A stretch of 64,000 bases of DNA from contig JALCQR010000006.1 of NCBI GenBank assembly GCA_022651385.1, positions 62,001 to 126,000 of the forward strand, written 5' to 3'. This document shows positions 38,008 through 48,072 of this stretch, piece by piece. Under the pieces are notes generated by a model. It saw only the letters and a list, made by a program, of their open reading frames with translations. It had not been told where the DNA came from and ran no database searches. Both the position numbers and the translations under genes were made by a program. The DNA is from Clostridia bacterium. GTDB lineage: Bacteria; Bacillota; Clostridia; Lachnospirales; Anaerotignaceae. The first letter of the stretch is position 1, and each line of letters starts with the position of its first letter.

Positions 38008-39084
38008 TTACTTATTCTTTTTTTGTTTAAAAAGCCAATCTCTCATATCTTTGTTGGCATAAGCAGGTGTCCACGAAAAATGTCCTGAAGGCCAGAAAAC
38101 AGTATCTGCGTCATAAATTGTTTTTGTATAGTCAATTTTAGCATTGTCAAAAGCCTTCATTGTAGGTACGCTCCATTTTTTATAATCAACCAAAGGATCA
38201 TCAACAGCATGGAACATCCAAATAGGCAGGCCTTTTAAAGCTATAATTTTTTCAGGATTTCCGCCTCCGCACACAGGCACAATTGCTGCAAACTCGTCAG
38301 GATGTTCAATAGCCATCTCAAATGTTCCGAACCCGCCCATAGACATTCCTGTAAGATATATTCTGTCGGTATCAATGTTATAATCTGCTTTTATGGCCTG
38401 AAGAAGATCATAGGCAGTAAGTCCCCAATTTGTAAATTTAAAAGGATCGGCATATTCGTTTTTATCAAGTATCGTCATAAAATAAGTCCAGCCTATACCA
38501 TTGGCCTCAGCACACTGCGGTGACACAACAATGCACTCATTTATGCCTTTTTCAGAATCTTTTGCCCATATAGTAGCACTTTGATATCTTTTTAAAACCA
38601 TATCAACGCTTTGAAGTCTCTGCCCTGCGCCATGAAGTACATAAACAAGTGGATATTTCTTTTTGCTGTCATAATTTGAAGGAACATAAACCTCATAAGG
38701 CATTTTTGTAAATGTATTTTCATCATCAAATACATATGATTTAAAAAGATTATAAGTCTTTGTATCATTTTCTCTTATTATCTCAACATTATATTTTTTA
38801 ACATCATTTCCGCACACAGCCTTTATTTCGGCCCTAACTCTATATTCAATATCATAATCAGCATAGTCCTGAGATAATTCGATTAATACAGGCTTATTTT
38901 TTTCGGCCTTTTTTCCATTTATAAAAATATCGGTTCCATCTGCCGCGTCTGCATAAAGCCTTACACCGTACACGTCGCTTTGTACATTAAATTTGTAATC
39001 AGTGATATTGCTTTTAAAAGCCGGCTTTAAACTGTTTCCGGTAAAAGTAATATCTGATGCAATAAGTGATAATAACTCTGCCAT
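38008..39084 (-). CDS. Alpha/beta-hydrolase esterase with N-terminal beta-sandwich domain
   Basis: 358 residues. Residues ~1-115 form a cadherin-like beta-sandwich (SLKPAFKSNITDYKFNV pattern); residues ~125-358 are a PHB-depolymerase/carboxylesterase-like hydrolase. The nucleophile elbow is GMSMGGFGT, with Asp in AVDDPLVDYK and His in WPSGHFSW completing a plausible triad. LVYVLHGAG is the oxyanion region. No signal peptide is seen, so it may act inside the cell or be released otherwise. ATG 39084 follows GGAGGG. Confidence 0.88.
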   Translation of the reverse strand: MAELLSLIASDITFTGNSLKPAFKSNITDYKFNVQSDVYGVRLYADAADGTDIFINGKKAEKNKPVLIELSQDYADYDIEYRVRAEIKAVCGNDVKKYNVEIIRENDTKTYNLFKSYVFDDENTFTKMPYEVYVPSNYDSKKKYPLVYVLHGAGQRLQSVDMVLKRYQSATIWAKDSEKGINECIVVSPQCAEANGIGWTYFMTILDKNEYADPFKFTNWGLTAYDLLQAIKADYNIDTDRIYLTGMSMGGFGTFEMAIEHPDEFAAIVPVCGGGNPEKIIALKGLPIWMFHAVDDPLVDYKKWSVPTMKAFDNAKIDYTKTIYDADTVFWPSGHFSWTPAYANKDMRDWLFKQKKNK

Positions 39085-39099
39085 TGTGATCCCTCCAGT

Positions 39100-41037
39100 T
39101 TATTTAAACATATTTATATACTCATCCTCAGTAATTACCGGGATGCCAAGCTCCGACGCTTTTTTGTTTTTTGTAGAAGCAGAAAGAGAATCGTTATTAA
39201 TAAGGTAAGTTGTATTTTTAGTTACGCTTCCTGTAACTTTTCCACCTTTAGACTCAATCTCTTTTTGCATTTCTTTTCTGTTTTTGTATTTTTCAAGATC
39301 ACCTGTTATTACAAAAGTCATACCTTTTAGTATCCCGTTTTCGTCTGTCGGCTCAGGATTTGAAAACGTGATGTGTTTTAAAGCTTTTTCTACAAGTTTT
39401 CTATTTTTGTCGTTTGTAAAATATATGTGTATGCTATGGGCAATTACCGTTCCGAAACCATATATTTCAGCAAGTTCCTCCTCTTTTGCATTCATAATAG
39501 CATCAATATCGTTGTCGTAATATTTACATAAAAGTTTTGCATTGCTTAATCCGACATTGTTTATTCCGAGAGCATATAAAAAGTTAGGAAGAGCACATAC
39601 ACGCGATTTTTCAATAGACTTCTCAATATTACTGTACGATTTTTCACCAAATCCGTCAAGTTTTTTTATTTCAACCTCATATTTTTTAAGTTCAAAAATA
39701 TCGGTATAATTATCTATAAATCCGTTTTCAATGAATTTTCTTAAAGTTTCTTCCGAAAGTCCTTCAATATTCATTGCGTCACGGCTTACAAAATGATCAA
39801 GAGAACGTAATCTTTGCGCCGAACAGTTTGGATTAGTGCAATAAAGTGCCCTGCCGTCACGAAGCTGACGAATTTCCGTTTCTCCTCCGCATACAGGACA
39901 GACTCTTGGAATTTCTACATTTCCGCTTTTAGTAATATTTTCCTGAATCTGAGGAATTATCATATTTGCCTTATAAACCCTTATTGTGTCACCAATACCG
40001 AGTTTTAGCTCTTGTAGTATACTTACATTGTGAACACTTGCGCGGTTTACAGTCGTTCCCTCAAGTTCCACAGGCTCAAACACAGCTACCGGATTAATAA
40101 GTCCTGTCCTTGATGTGCTCCAGTCAATATATAAAAGTTTTGTTTCGGCAGCTTCATCCTTCCATTTAAAAGCAATTGAGTCTTTGGGAAATTTTGCGGT
40201 TTCGCCAAGAGAACGGCTTATGTCTATGCTGTCTATTGTAAGAACAAGCCCGTCGGAAGGAAAATCATTATCGCAAATCCTGTTTTCAAATTCTTTAACT
40301 GTCTGTTCAAGATTGTTTTCGTCTGCAGGAACATGCTCTACAACTTCAAACCCAAGAGATGAAAGATAATCAAGCTGTTCTGATTTTTTGTTAAACTCTA
40401 TTCCCTCGGCAGAGACAAGAGTAAACACATAAAGGCTGACTTTTCTGTCTGAAACAAGCTTGCTGTTTAGCTGGCGTACAGTCCCGCTTGTAAGATTGCG
40501 CGGGTTTTTATATTTTTCGTCATCCGGAAGATTGTCGTTAATTCTCGCAAACTCAGAATATGATATAACGCCTTCGCCTCTTAAAACAAGCTCGCCTTTA
40601 AATGAAATTGAAAGAGGAACGTTTCCAAAAACCCTCGCATTATGCGTAATGTCTTCGCCTATATCGCCGTTGCCTCTTGTTACAGCCTGAACAAGCTTTC
40701 CCTCGTTATATTTCAAAACAATAGTGAGTCCGTCCATTTTCCATGAAAGCATACCTTTATATTTTCCAAGCCAGCTTTTTAATTTTGTGACGTCCTTAGT
40801 CTTGTCCAAAGAAAGCATACGTTTGTCATGTTTTACTTTTTTAAGGCTGCTTACAATTTTGTATCCGACATTCTGCGTAGGCGACGAACTCAGAATAATA
40901 CCTGTGCTTTTTTCAAGCTCAACAAGCTCATCGTAAAGCTTGTCATATTCAAAATCCGTCATTATCGGATCAGCGTCCATATAATATCTTTTTGATGCCT
41001 CATTTAAAAGCGATATGAGCTGCTTCATCCTGTCCAT
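39100..41037 (-). CDS. ligA: NAD-dependent DNA ligase
   Basis: 645 residues from ATG 41037 (GAGAGGTG upstream). Seals nicks in replication and repair. The adenylated Lys lies in SWKMDGLTIV, with Met where KIDG is usual. Domains in order: Ia (YYMDADPIMTDFEYD), adenylation, OB, a zinc finger (CPVCGG...CTNPNC), helix-hairpin-helix repeats, and a C-terminal BRCT domain (GMTFVITGDLEKYKNRKEMQ). It overlaps the end of pcrA region and is clearly in one operon with it. Confidence 0.97.
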   Translation of the reverse strand: MDRMKQLISLLNEASKRYYMDADPIMTDFEYDKLYDELVELEKSTGIILSSSPTQNVGYKIVSSLKKVKHDKRMLSLDKTKDVTKLKSWLGKYKGMLSWKMDGLTIVLKYNEGKLVQAVTRGNGDIGEDITHNARVFGNVPLSISFKGELVLRGEGVISYSEFARINDNLPDDEKYKNPRNLTSGTVRQLNSKLVSDRKVSLYVFTLVSAEGIEFNKKSEQLDYLSSLGFEVVEHVPADENNLEQTVKEFENRICDNDFPSDGLVLTIDSIDISRSLGETAKFPKDSIAFKWKDEAAETKLLYIDWSTSRTGLINPVAVFEPVELEGTTVNRASVHNVSILQELKLGIGDTIRVYKANMIIPQIQENITKSGNVEIPRVCPVCGGETEIRQLRDGRALYCTNPNCSAQRLRSLDHFVSRDAMNIEGLSEETLRKFIENGFIDNYTDIFELKKYEVEIKKLDGFGEKSYSNIEKSIEKSRVCALPNFLYALGINNVGLSNAKLLCKYYDNDIDAIMNAKEEELAEIYGFGTVIAHSIHIYFTNDKNRKLVEKALKHITFSNPEPTDENGILKGMTFVITGDLEKYKNRKEMQKEIESKGGKVTGSVTKNTTYLINNDSLSASTKNKKASELGIPVITEDEYINMFK

Positions 41038-41053
41038 TAAAGACACCTCTCTT

Positions 41054-43285
41054 TTAGTCAACCTTTATTAGTTTTGAAAGCCTTGCCATGAATTTTCTGC
41101 TGCCTTTTCCGGCAAATGACACTTCAACTTCAAAATCAGCACCCGCCGGAGATATATCCTTAACTGTTCCTATGCCGTATTTTGGTGCACGCACTTTATC
41201 ACCTACGGAAAACGAAAGTGTAAAGTCTTTTGGAGCAGGTATTTCGCTTTTACTTTTCTTGAGTCCGTAACTTAACCCGCTTGCAGCCGCAATGGAACTG
41301 AACTTTTTAGGTGCGGCAGACGCAAACGGTATTCCGAAACTGTTTGTACGTTCGTTTTTAATCCACTTTATTATATCTGCTGGTATCTCGTCCAAAAATC
41401 TTGAAGGCCTGTTATACTTCATATTTCCGTGCTGCATTCTTGTTTTGGCAAATGTCATCCAAAGTTCTTCTCTTGCCCTCGTTATTCCTACATAGCAAAG
41501 ACGCCTTTCTTCCTGAAGCTCATGTTCGGAATTCGGAGAAGTAGTGCTTCTGTAGCTCGGGAATAGCCCCTCTTCCATTCCCGACATAAATACAATCGGA
41601 AACTCAAGTCCCTTTGCAGAATGCAAAGTCATCAAAACAACAGCGTTTTCGTCTTCGGAATATGAGTCCACATCAGCAACAAGAGCCACTTCCTGTAAAA
41701 AGCCCTCAAGTGAAATATCGCCTGTCGATTCAATATATTCTGTAGCTTTTGAAACAAATTCCTCAATATTTTCCAAGCGCATTTTAGCTTCTTCTGTACC
41801 TTCAAGCTCAAGATAATTTATATAACCGCTGCGCTTTGCCACTTCGTCAATAATCTGCGCAGATGTCATGTCTTTTAAATCTTTTTTGAAATTTTCGGCA
41901 AGCTCATAAAATTTCTCAAAATTTTTCGCACTTCTCCCGCATATTCCATCATTAACAGCTTTAGGTATAGCGTCATAAAAAGAAAGCCCGTTATCTATGG
42001 CACATGAAGACACCTTTTCAACAGATGTAGCTCCTATACCCCTTTTAGGCACATTTATTATTCTCTTTATAGCTATATCATCATTTGGATTTGCAATCAT
42101 TTTCAGATATGAATGTATATCTCTTATCTCTTTCCTATCATAAAATCTTACACCGCCGCAAAGTCTGTAAGGTATATTTTTTCTTATAAGCTGTTCCTCA
42201 ATTACTCTTGACTGGGCATTTGTCCTGTAAAGCACGGCAAAGTTTTTGTATTCTTGCCCTTCTGCAATGTATTCGTCTATGGTTTTAGCAATAAACCGGC
42301 CCTCGTCATACTCATTCTCAGCACAATATGCTTTTATTATACTGCCTTTTTGATTTTCTGTCCAAAGTGATTTTTCCTTACGCTCATCATTATTTTTTAT
42401 AACGCTGTTTGCGGCGTCAAGTATCATTTGGGTTGAACGATAATTTTGCTCAAGTTTAATAACGGTAGCGTTTGGAAAATCCTTTTCAAAATCAAGTATA
42501 TTTCTTATGTTTGCGCCTCTCCAGCCATAAATGCTCTGGTCATCGTCGCCTACAACACATAAATTCTTATATTTATCTGCAAGCAGTTTTACAAGTGAAT
42601 ACTGACTTGTATTTGTATCTTGGTATTCATCTACCATTATGTATTTAAATTTTTCCTGATAATAGTTAAGTACATCTGGGTTAAGCTGAAAAAGCAAAAC
42701 AGTATTAAATATTATGTCATCAAAATCAACGGCGTTGTTCTTCTTTAGTTTTTTTTGATATTCCCTATAAACTTCTCCTACTCTTGTCTGTCTGAAATCC
42801 AAATCAGGCTGCTGCATATACTTTGACGGCGATACAAGTTCTTCTTTTGCCTTGCTTATTTCGGACAAAACACCTTTAATTGTAAATGTCTTGTCTGATA
42901 AACTCAGATTCATTCTTAAAAATATATCTCTCATTACTTTTTGCGAATCTTCAGGATCATATATAGAAAAATTTCTTTCATATCCGATTTTTTCAATATC
43001 ACGTCTTAATATGCGAACACATGCGGAATGAAACGTACTTACCCAAATATCTTTTACATTACTCTCGATTGCAACAATTCTGTCACGCATTTCTTTAGCC
43101 GCTTTGTTTGTAAAAGTAATCGCAAGTATATTCCAAGGCTTAACACCGTTTTCAATAAGATTTGCCACTCTTACCGTGAGAGCTCCTGTTTTTCCGGAGC
43201 CTGCTCCCGCAAGTATTAAAACAGGCCCATCCTGCTGCATAACAGCCTTTTTCTGCATTGGGTTTAGTTTTTCAAATTCAATCAT
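41054..43285 (-). CDS. pcrA: ATP-dependent DNA helicase PcrA/UvrD
   Basis: 743 residues from ATG 43285 (GGAAGGAC 7 bases upstream; an open frame to 43348 has no ribosome site). Superfamily 1A 3'-5' helicase for repair and rolling-circle replication. LILAGAGSGKT is Walker A, VDEYQDTN motif II, GDDDQSIYGWRGA motif III, LEQNYRST motif IV, VVLMTLHSAKGLEFP motif V and ITRAREEL motif VI. It comes just before ligA, which starts 17 bp beyond the stop; the pair is commonly linked in Firmicutes. Confidence 0.98.
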   Translation of the reverse strand: MIEFEKLNPMQKKAVMQQDGPVLILAGAGSGKTGALTVRVANLIENGVKPWNILAITFTNKAAKEMRDRIVAIESNVKDIWVSTFHSACVRILRRDIEKIGYERNFSIYDPEDSQKVMRDIFLRMNLSLSDKTFTIKGVLSEISKAKEELVSPSKYMQQPDLDFRQTRVGEVYREYQKKLKKNNAVDFDDIIFNTVLLFQLNPDVLNYYQEKFKYIMVDEYQDTNTSQYSLVKLLADKYKNLCVVGDDDQSIYGWRGANIRNILDFEKDFPNATVIKLEQNYRSTQMILDAANSVIKNNDERKEKSLWTENQKGSIIKAYCAENEYDEGRFIAKTIDEYIAEGQEYKNFAVLYRTNAQSRVIEEQLIRKNIPYRLCGGVRFYDRKEIRDIHSYLKMIANPNDDIAIKRIINVPKRGIGATSVEKVSSCAIDNGLSFYDAIPKAVNDGICGRSAKNFEKFYELAENFKKDLKDMTSAQIIDEVAKRSGYINYLELEGTEEAKMRLENIEEFVSKATEYIESTGDISLEGFLQEVALVADVDSYSEDENAVVLMTLHSAKGLEFPIVFMSGMEEGLFPSYRSTTSPNSEHELQEERRLCYVGITRAREELWMTFAKTRMQHGNMKYNRPSRFLDEIPADIIKWIKNERTNSFGIPFASAAPKKFSSIAAASGLSYGLKKSKSEIPAPKDFTLSFSVGDKVRAPKYGIGTVKDISPAGADFEVEVSFAGKGSRKFMARLSKLIKVD

Positions 43286-43383
43286 ATCTAATGTCCTTCC
43301 ATGTTTTTCCAGATTTAATACAAAAATTAAGGAAGCTGATAGAATCAACTCCCTTACGAGATATTAAAACTTCTCTTATGAGA

Positions 43384-43704
43384 TTATCTGGTTTCAAGAT
43401 CTTTCCCGTTTTTCTTTTTTTCATTAACTCTGTCTATGGCAAGCTTGTACCCGTCGGTACCATATATGAGCGCTCTGTTGACACGGCTTATTGTTGCAGT
43501 GGAAGCCCCTGTCTTTTCGGCTATCTCAATATATGTGCATTTTCTGTCAAGCATTTCAGCTACGGCCATTCTTTGTGATATGGCATTTATCTCATGCACA
43601 GTACACAAATCCTCAAAAAGCTGATAACATTCATCAACTGTGTTCATAGTGAGAATGTATTCAAAAAGTCTATCTGCAAAATCACTTTTAATCTTATTAT
43701 TCAA
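43384..43704 (-). CDS. YerC/YecD family TrpR-like regulator
   Basis: 106 residues. DNA-binding TrpR-like helix-turn-helix: CTYIEIAEKTGASTATISRVNRAL at about 57-80. In Bacillus, yerC lies next to pcrA/ligA, as here. The start is TTG 43704, spaced 8 bases from AAGGTGA. Target genes are unknown. Confidence 0.9.
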   Translation of the reverse strand: MNNKIKSDFADRLFEYILTMNTVDECYQLFEDLCTVHEINAISQRMAVAEMLDRKCTYIEIAEKTGASTATISRVNRALIYGTDGYKLAIDRVNEKKKNGKDLETR

Positions 43705-43806
43705 AAAAAAATCACCTTCACAGTAATAATAGTTAATTCAATCAAAGATATATATATTTTAACATTTTACTACTGTAAAGTAAAGCAGATTGTTAAATTT
43801 TTCATA

Positions 43807-44025
43807 TCATTTTTTCATAAATGCTTCGATTTTTGCCCAACAATCCTCACAAATATCATATGAACATTCTTTTCCGTCATTTTTTGAGCCGTAGCCCCAC
43901 TTTTTCTCAATGTGGATATAGTCTTCATGAAGTTTGTCAAGCTCCGTATGAATGCGTTTTTTGCATACATCGCAATATACATCGGTAACAAACTCACGTT
44001 CCACAAGACGCATTTCTTTTTTGAC
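43807..44025 (-). CDS. Small zinc-ribbon-like protein
   Basis: 72 residues from ATG 44025, which follows GGTGGGGG; an earlier ATG at 44046 has no ribosome site. Two CxxC pairs (YCDVCKK and CEDCW), with another Cys in KECSYD, suggest a zinc or iron site. No known family is claimed. It lies divergent from the radical SAM gene. Confidence 0.65.
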   Translation of the reverse strand, partial: VKKEMRLVEREFVTDVYCDVCKKRIHTELDKLHEDYIHIEKKWGYGSKNDGKECSYDICEDCWAKIEAFMKK

Positions 44026-44156
44026 CATTTCCCCCACCGCCTTCATTTGTAATTGTCTTTTAAAAACTTCTATTAGATTCTAACATGGTTTTTAAAAAAA
44101 ATATATATAAAATATCTGCCACCAGTGTTAAAATATTACAGAAAGGACGAGTAAAA

Positions 44157-45059
44157 ATGGAAAATATAACAGATATGTCACACTGCATGCTTTGCCCAAG
44201 AAACTGCGGCGTTGACAGAAGAAATTCAACCGGATACTGCAAATGTACAGATAAAATAAAAGCCGCGCTTGCGTCGGTTCATATGTGGGAAGAACCTCCG
44301 ATAAGCGGCACAAGGGGTTCCGGCACAGTGTTTTTTTCAGGCTGCTCTTTAAGATGTGTTTTCTGCCAAAACTATGATATAAGCCAGGAAAACAACGGTA
44401 TAGAAATTACAACTGAGAGACTTTCAGATATATTTATAGAACAGCAAAACAGAAATGTTCACAATATAAATCTTGTTACCGCCGGACATTTTCTTCCGCA
44501 GGTTGTCTATGCTTTAAAAATCGCAAAGAAAAAAGGACTTAAAATTCCAGTTGTATATAATTCCGGAGGCTATGAAAAAGTTGAAGCTTTAAAACTTCTT
44601 GACGGCCTTGTCGATATTTATATCCCTGATATAAAGTTTTTTTCATCTGAAATATCAAAGAAATATGCCTCATGCGAAAATTATTTCGAGTATGCTTCAA
44701 AAGCAGTTAAAGAAATGTTTCGTCAAACAGGCGGTTTACAGCTTGATGATTCGGGTATAATGAAAAAAGGTATAATTATCCGTCATCTCATATTGCCTGG
44801 ATGCAGAAAAGACGCAGAAAAAATACTTGATTTTATAAAAGGAAATTTTGGAAACGATGTATATGTTTCTCTTTTAAATCAGTACACGCCTATGTATAAG
44901 GCAACTCAAATAAAAGAATTAAATCGCAGGCTTACAACTTTTGAATATCAGAAAGTCACGGATTATTTTCTTGATATAGGTCTTGAAAACGGATTTGTTC
45001 AGGAAAAATCATCGGCGCAAAAAAAATACACGCCTATTTTTGACCACAAAGGATTATGA
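44157..45059 (+). CDS. Radical SAM protein (PflX/COG1313-like)
   Basis: 300 residues from ATG 44157 (AGAAAGGACG upstream). The radical SAM cluster is FSGCSLRCVFCQN (CxxxCxxC at about 62-70). An N-terminal CMLCPRNCGVDR and CKC add extra cysteines. The family resembles pyruvate formate-lyase activases, but no glycyl-radical enzyme is adjacent, so the substrate is unknown. It precedes pepT by 28 bp in the same direction. Confidence 0.9.
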   Translation: MENITDMSHCMLCPRNCGVDRRNSTGYCKCTDKIKAALASVHMWEEPPISGTRGSGTVFFSGCSLRCVFCQNYDISQENNGIEITTERLSDIFIEQQNRNVHNINLVTAGHFLPQVVYALKIAKKKGLKIPVVYNSGGYEKVEALKLLDGLVDIYIPDIKFFSSEISKKYASCENYFEYASKAVKEMFRQTGGLQLDDSGIMKKGIIIRHLILPGCRKDAEKILDFIKGNFGNDVYVSLLNQYTPMYKATQIKELNRRLTTFEYQKVTDYFLDIGLENGFVQEKSSAQKKYTPIFDHKGL

Positions 45060-45087
45060 AAGAAAATTATGAAAGGAATGAAATAAT

Positions 45088-46299
45088 ATGGAAAACGTTA
45101 AAGACAAATTTCTGCGCTATATATCTTTTGACACACAGTCGGATGAAGATTCGTCCACATTTCCGAGTACGGCAAAACAGCTAAATTTTGCCAGACAATT
45201 AAGACAGGAATGTATTTCAATCGGACTTAAAAATATTAAAATAAGCGATAAAGGATATGTTTACGCAAAACTAAGTAAAAACACCGACGGATTTCCGGCA
45301 ATCGGTTTTATTTCTCATATGGATACAAGCCCCGACGCTTCGGGAAACGGTGTAAAGCCAAATATAATCGAAAAATATGACGGAAGGCCAATTCAGTTAA
45401 AAAATGCCATCTTAAGCTGTGAGGATTTTCCGGAACTTAAAAACTATATAGGAGAAGAAATTATTACAACCGACGGCACAACATTGCTTGGCGCTGATGA
45501 CAAGGCCGGTATTGCGGAAATAATGACTGCTGTTGAAAGAATAAAACACAGCAATGTTCCTCATGGTGATATTTGCATTGCTTTTACCCCTGATGAGGAA
45601 GTAGGACACGGAGCAGATTATTTTGATGTAAAAAAATTTGGGGCTGAATTTGCATATACAGTAGACGGCGGCAAAATCGGCGAACTTGAATGTGAAAACT
45701 TCAATGCCGCAAGAGCAAAAATTACAATAAGGGGACGGAATGTACATCCTGGATATGCAAAAGGAATAATGATTAACGCGGCCTTAATAGGTACCGAGCT
45801 TGCAGCTTTGCTTCCTGAAAACGAAATACCTGCCAAAACAGAAAAATATGAGGGATTTTATCATCTCTGCTCATTTTCCGGTACTGTTGAAGAATGTAAA
45901 ATAACATATATAATACGTGACTTTGACAGGGACTCTTTTGAAAAACGCAAAGACATAATAAAACAGGCTGTTGAAAAAATAAATAAAAAATACAATGGCG
46001 CTGTATCTGTTGAATTATATGACGAGTATTATAACATGATGGAAAAGCTGGAAGACCATGAAAATATAATACTTCTTGCTCAGCAGGCTATGGAAAAATG
46101 CGGTGTAGTTCCAATTAAACAGCCTATAAGAGGCGGAACCGACGGAGCAAGGCTTTCATTTATGGGGCTTCCGTGCCCTAATCTTTTTGCCGGAGGATGC
46201 AATTTTCACGGCATTTATGAATTTGTGCCTGTAAAAAGCATGGAAAAAGCAGCTGACGTCATAGTAGAAATCTGTAAAAACGCCAAAAATATAATTTGA
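45088..46299 (+). CDS. pepT: Peptidase T (tripeptidase)
   Basis: 403 residues, M20 zinc aminotripeptidase. Metal and catalytic blocks: ISHMDTSPDASG (His and Asp), LLGADDKAGIAE (bridging Asp), TPDEEVGHGAD (catalytic Glu), and C-terminal NLFAGGCNFHG with the last His. GAAAGGAATG precedes ATG 45088. Its stop codon lies inside the -35 box of the tyrS promoter. Confidence 0.97.
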   Translation: MENVKDKFLRYISFDTQSDEDSSTFPSTAKQLNFARQLRQECISIGLKNIKISDKGYVYAKLSKNTDGFPAIGFISHMDTSPDASGNGVKPNIIEKYDGRPIQLKNAILSCEDFPELKNYIGEEIITTDGTTLLGADDKAGIAEIMTAVERIKHSNVPHGDICIAFTPDEEVGHGADYFDVKKFGAEFAYTVDGGKIGELECENFNAARAKITIRGRNVHPGYAKGIMINAALIGTELAALLPENEIPAKTEKYEGFYHLCSFSGTVEECKITYIIRDFDRDSFEKRKDIIKQAVEKINKKYNGAVSVELYDEYYNMMEKLEDHENIILLAQQAMEKCGVVPIKQPIRGGTDGARLSFMGLPCPNLFAGGCNFHGIYEFVPVKSMEKAADVIVEICKNAKNII

Positions 46300-46324
46300 C
46301 ACAAATATAGTTGTGTGATATCAT
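46296..46324 (+). promoter_or_regulatory. Sigma-A promoter for tyrS
   Basis: TTGACA (46296-46301), 17-bp spacer, TATCAT (46319-46324). The -35 box overlaps the pepT stop codon. Confidence 0.8.
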
Positions 46325-46339
46325 AACGGCATTAAAATA

Positions 46340-46578
46340 AGTTAAAAGCAATGACTGAGACATCAAGCGGATTCGGTTACAGCCTCAGAGAGCAGAGCGG
46401 ATGATGAAAGCTTTGCAGAACGATTCCGTAAATTACACCTCACGAGCCCCGATTCAGAAAATTTAAAGTAAGCTTCGGCGATATGCCGCGTTAAGGCATC
46501 AGAGGTATTTTTTAATACGAATTAAAGGTGGTACCACGAGTCATTTCGTCCTTATGGATGAAGTGGCTTTTTTTATTT
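46340..46578 (+). promoter_or_regulatory. T-box riboswitch leader of tyrS
   Basis: AGGTGGTACCACG (46526-46538) is the T-box motif. The terminator TCATTTCGTCC/GGATGAAGTGG with a T-run lies at 46541-46574. Stem I begins near 46345 (AATGACTGAGAC) with the CAGAGAGCAGAG element at 46384-46395. A specifier for Tyr (TAC) occurs in the stretch TTACACC near 46435, which I read as probable but not proven. With the promoter it fills the 304-bp gap after pepT. Confidence 0.92.
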
Positions 46579-46603
46579 TCAGAAAATATAGGAGGAATAA
46601 TAT

Positions 46604-47827
46604 ATGTCAGTATTTGATGTACTTCAGGAAAGAGGATTTATTGAACAGCTTACACATGAGGCAGAAATCAAAGAGCTTTTTGAAAAAGAAAAAGTAACAT
46701 TTTACATTGGTTTCGACCCTACCGCCGACAGCCTTCACGTAGGCCATTTCCTTACAATAATGGCTATGGCACACATGCAGAGAGCCGGACACCGTCCGAT
46801 AGCACTTATGGGCGGCGGCACAGGCATGATTGGTGACCCTACAGGAAAAACAGACATGAGAAAAATGCTTTCGGTTGAAGATATTGACCACAATGTAGAG
46901 TGTTTTAAAAAACAGCTTTCAAGACTAATTGATTTTTCGGACGGCAAAGCTCTTATCGTAAACAATGCGGATTGGATAAGAAACTTAAACTACATTGACT
47001 TTTTACGTGAAATAGGCGTTCATTTTTCGGTAAATAAAATGCTTACGGCTGAATGTTTTAAAACAAGAATGGAAAAAGGCCTTTCATTTCTTGAGTTTAA
47101 CTATATGCTTATGCAGGCAAACGATTTTCTTGAACTTAATAAAAAATACGGCTGTGTTCTTGAACTTGGAGGAAATGACCAGTGGTCAAACATACTTGCC
47201 GGCGTAGACCTTATAAGACGCAAACAGCAGACTCCGGCATACGGTATGACATTTAAGCTCCTTACTACAAGCGAGGGCAAAAAAATGGGTAAAACCGAAG
47301 GCGGTGCCGTATGGCTTGACCCAAATAAAACATCACCATATGAATTTTACCAGTACTGGAGAAATGTTGGTGACAAAGACGTTGAAAAATGTCTGTCCCT
47401 TCTTACATTCCTTCCAATGGATGAAGTAAGACGTCTCGGCTCGCTTCAGGGAAGCGATATTAACAAAGCAAAAGAAATACTTGCTTTTGAAGTTACAAAG
47501 ATAATTCACGGCGAAAAAGAAGCCATAAAGGCACAAAATGCTGCAAAAGCCCTTTTTGCAGGTGCTGCAGAAGGCGGTTCAATACCTACAACAGAAATTG
47601 CTCCTTCCGAAATTGAAAAAGGCATGGATATTATTTCAGTGCTTACGCTTACAGGCCTTGTATCATCAAGAAGCGAAGGCAGAAGACTTATTCAGCAAAA
47701 CGGTCTTAAAATCAATGATGAAAAGGTTGATTCATTCGATATAAAAATAACAGCTTCAGATTTTAAAAACGGTAAAATGAAGCTCCAAAAAGGCAAAAAA
47801 TCTTTCCATTTTCTTAAACTTATTTAA
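46604..47827 (+). CDS. tyrS: Tyrosyl-tRNA synthetase
   Basis: 407 residues. The HIGH-type motif is [12 protein letters not shown] (41-52) and KMSKS reads KKMGKTEGG (about 225). The C-terminal S4-like RNA-binding domain is [23 protein letters not shown] 46604 follows GGAGGAATA. It is under T-box control and ends at the terminator at 47839-47874. Confidence 0.98.
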   Translation: MSVFDVLQERGFIEQLTHEAEIKELFEKEKVTFYIGFDPTADSLHVGHFLTIMAMAHMQRAGHRPIALMGGGTGMIGDPTGKTDMRKMLSVEDIDHNVECFKKQLSRLIDFSDGKALIVNNADWIRNLNYIDFLREIGVHFSVNKMLTAECFKTRMEKGLSFLEFNYMLMQANDFLELNKKYGCVLELGGNDQWSNILAGVDLIRRKQQTPAYGMTFKLLTTSEGKKMGKTEGGAVWLDPNKTSPYEFYQYWRNVGDKDVEKCLSLLTFLPMDEVRRLGSLQGSDINKAKEILAFEVTKIIHGEKEAIKAQNAAKALFAGAAEGGSIPTTEIAPSEIEKGMDIISVLTLTGLVSSRSEGRRLIQQNGLKINDEKVDSFDIKITASDFKNGKMKLQKGKKSFHFLKLI

Positions 47828-47838
47828 AAGTCATAAAT

Positions 47839-47874
47839 CCGGTGTTTTCTTATTATTGGAAATCACCGGGTTTT
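47839..47874 (+). terminator. Terminator after tyrS
   Basis: CCGGTG pairs with CACCGG, extended by TTT/AAA across a mismatch, followed by GTTTT. Confidence 0.75.
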
Positions 47875-48005
47875 AAATTAAAAAAACGTTGTAATACATT
47901 ACATACTAATGCTATTTATTATTATAAATCCAAATTAAAAATTCCTTTTATTTCTTTTTTAACATTTTACGTCTAAAACGCCAAAATATAGTGTTTTTAC
48001 ACTGG

Positions 48006-48034
48006 TTGACGGGCAAAAATTAATGATATATAAT
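48006..48034 (+). promoter_or_regulatory. Sigma-A promoter for the thioredoxin-fold lipoprotein
   Basis: TTGACG (48006-48011), 17-bp spacer, TATAAT (48029-48034), with the gene starting 38 bp further on. Confidence 0.8.
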
Positions 48035-48072
48035 TACTCAATAATTCATTAAAAAGGAGACGTAATAAACTA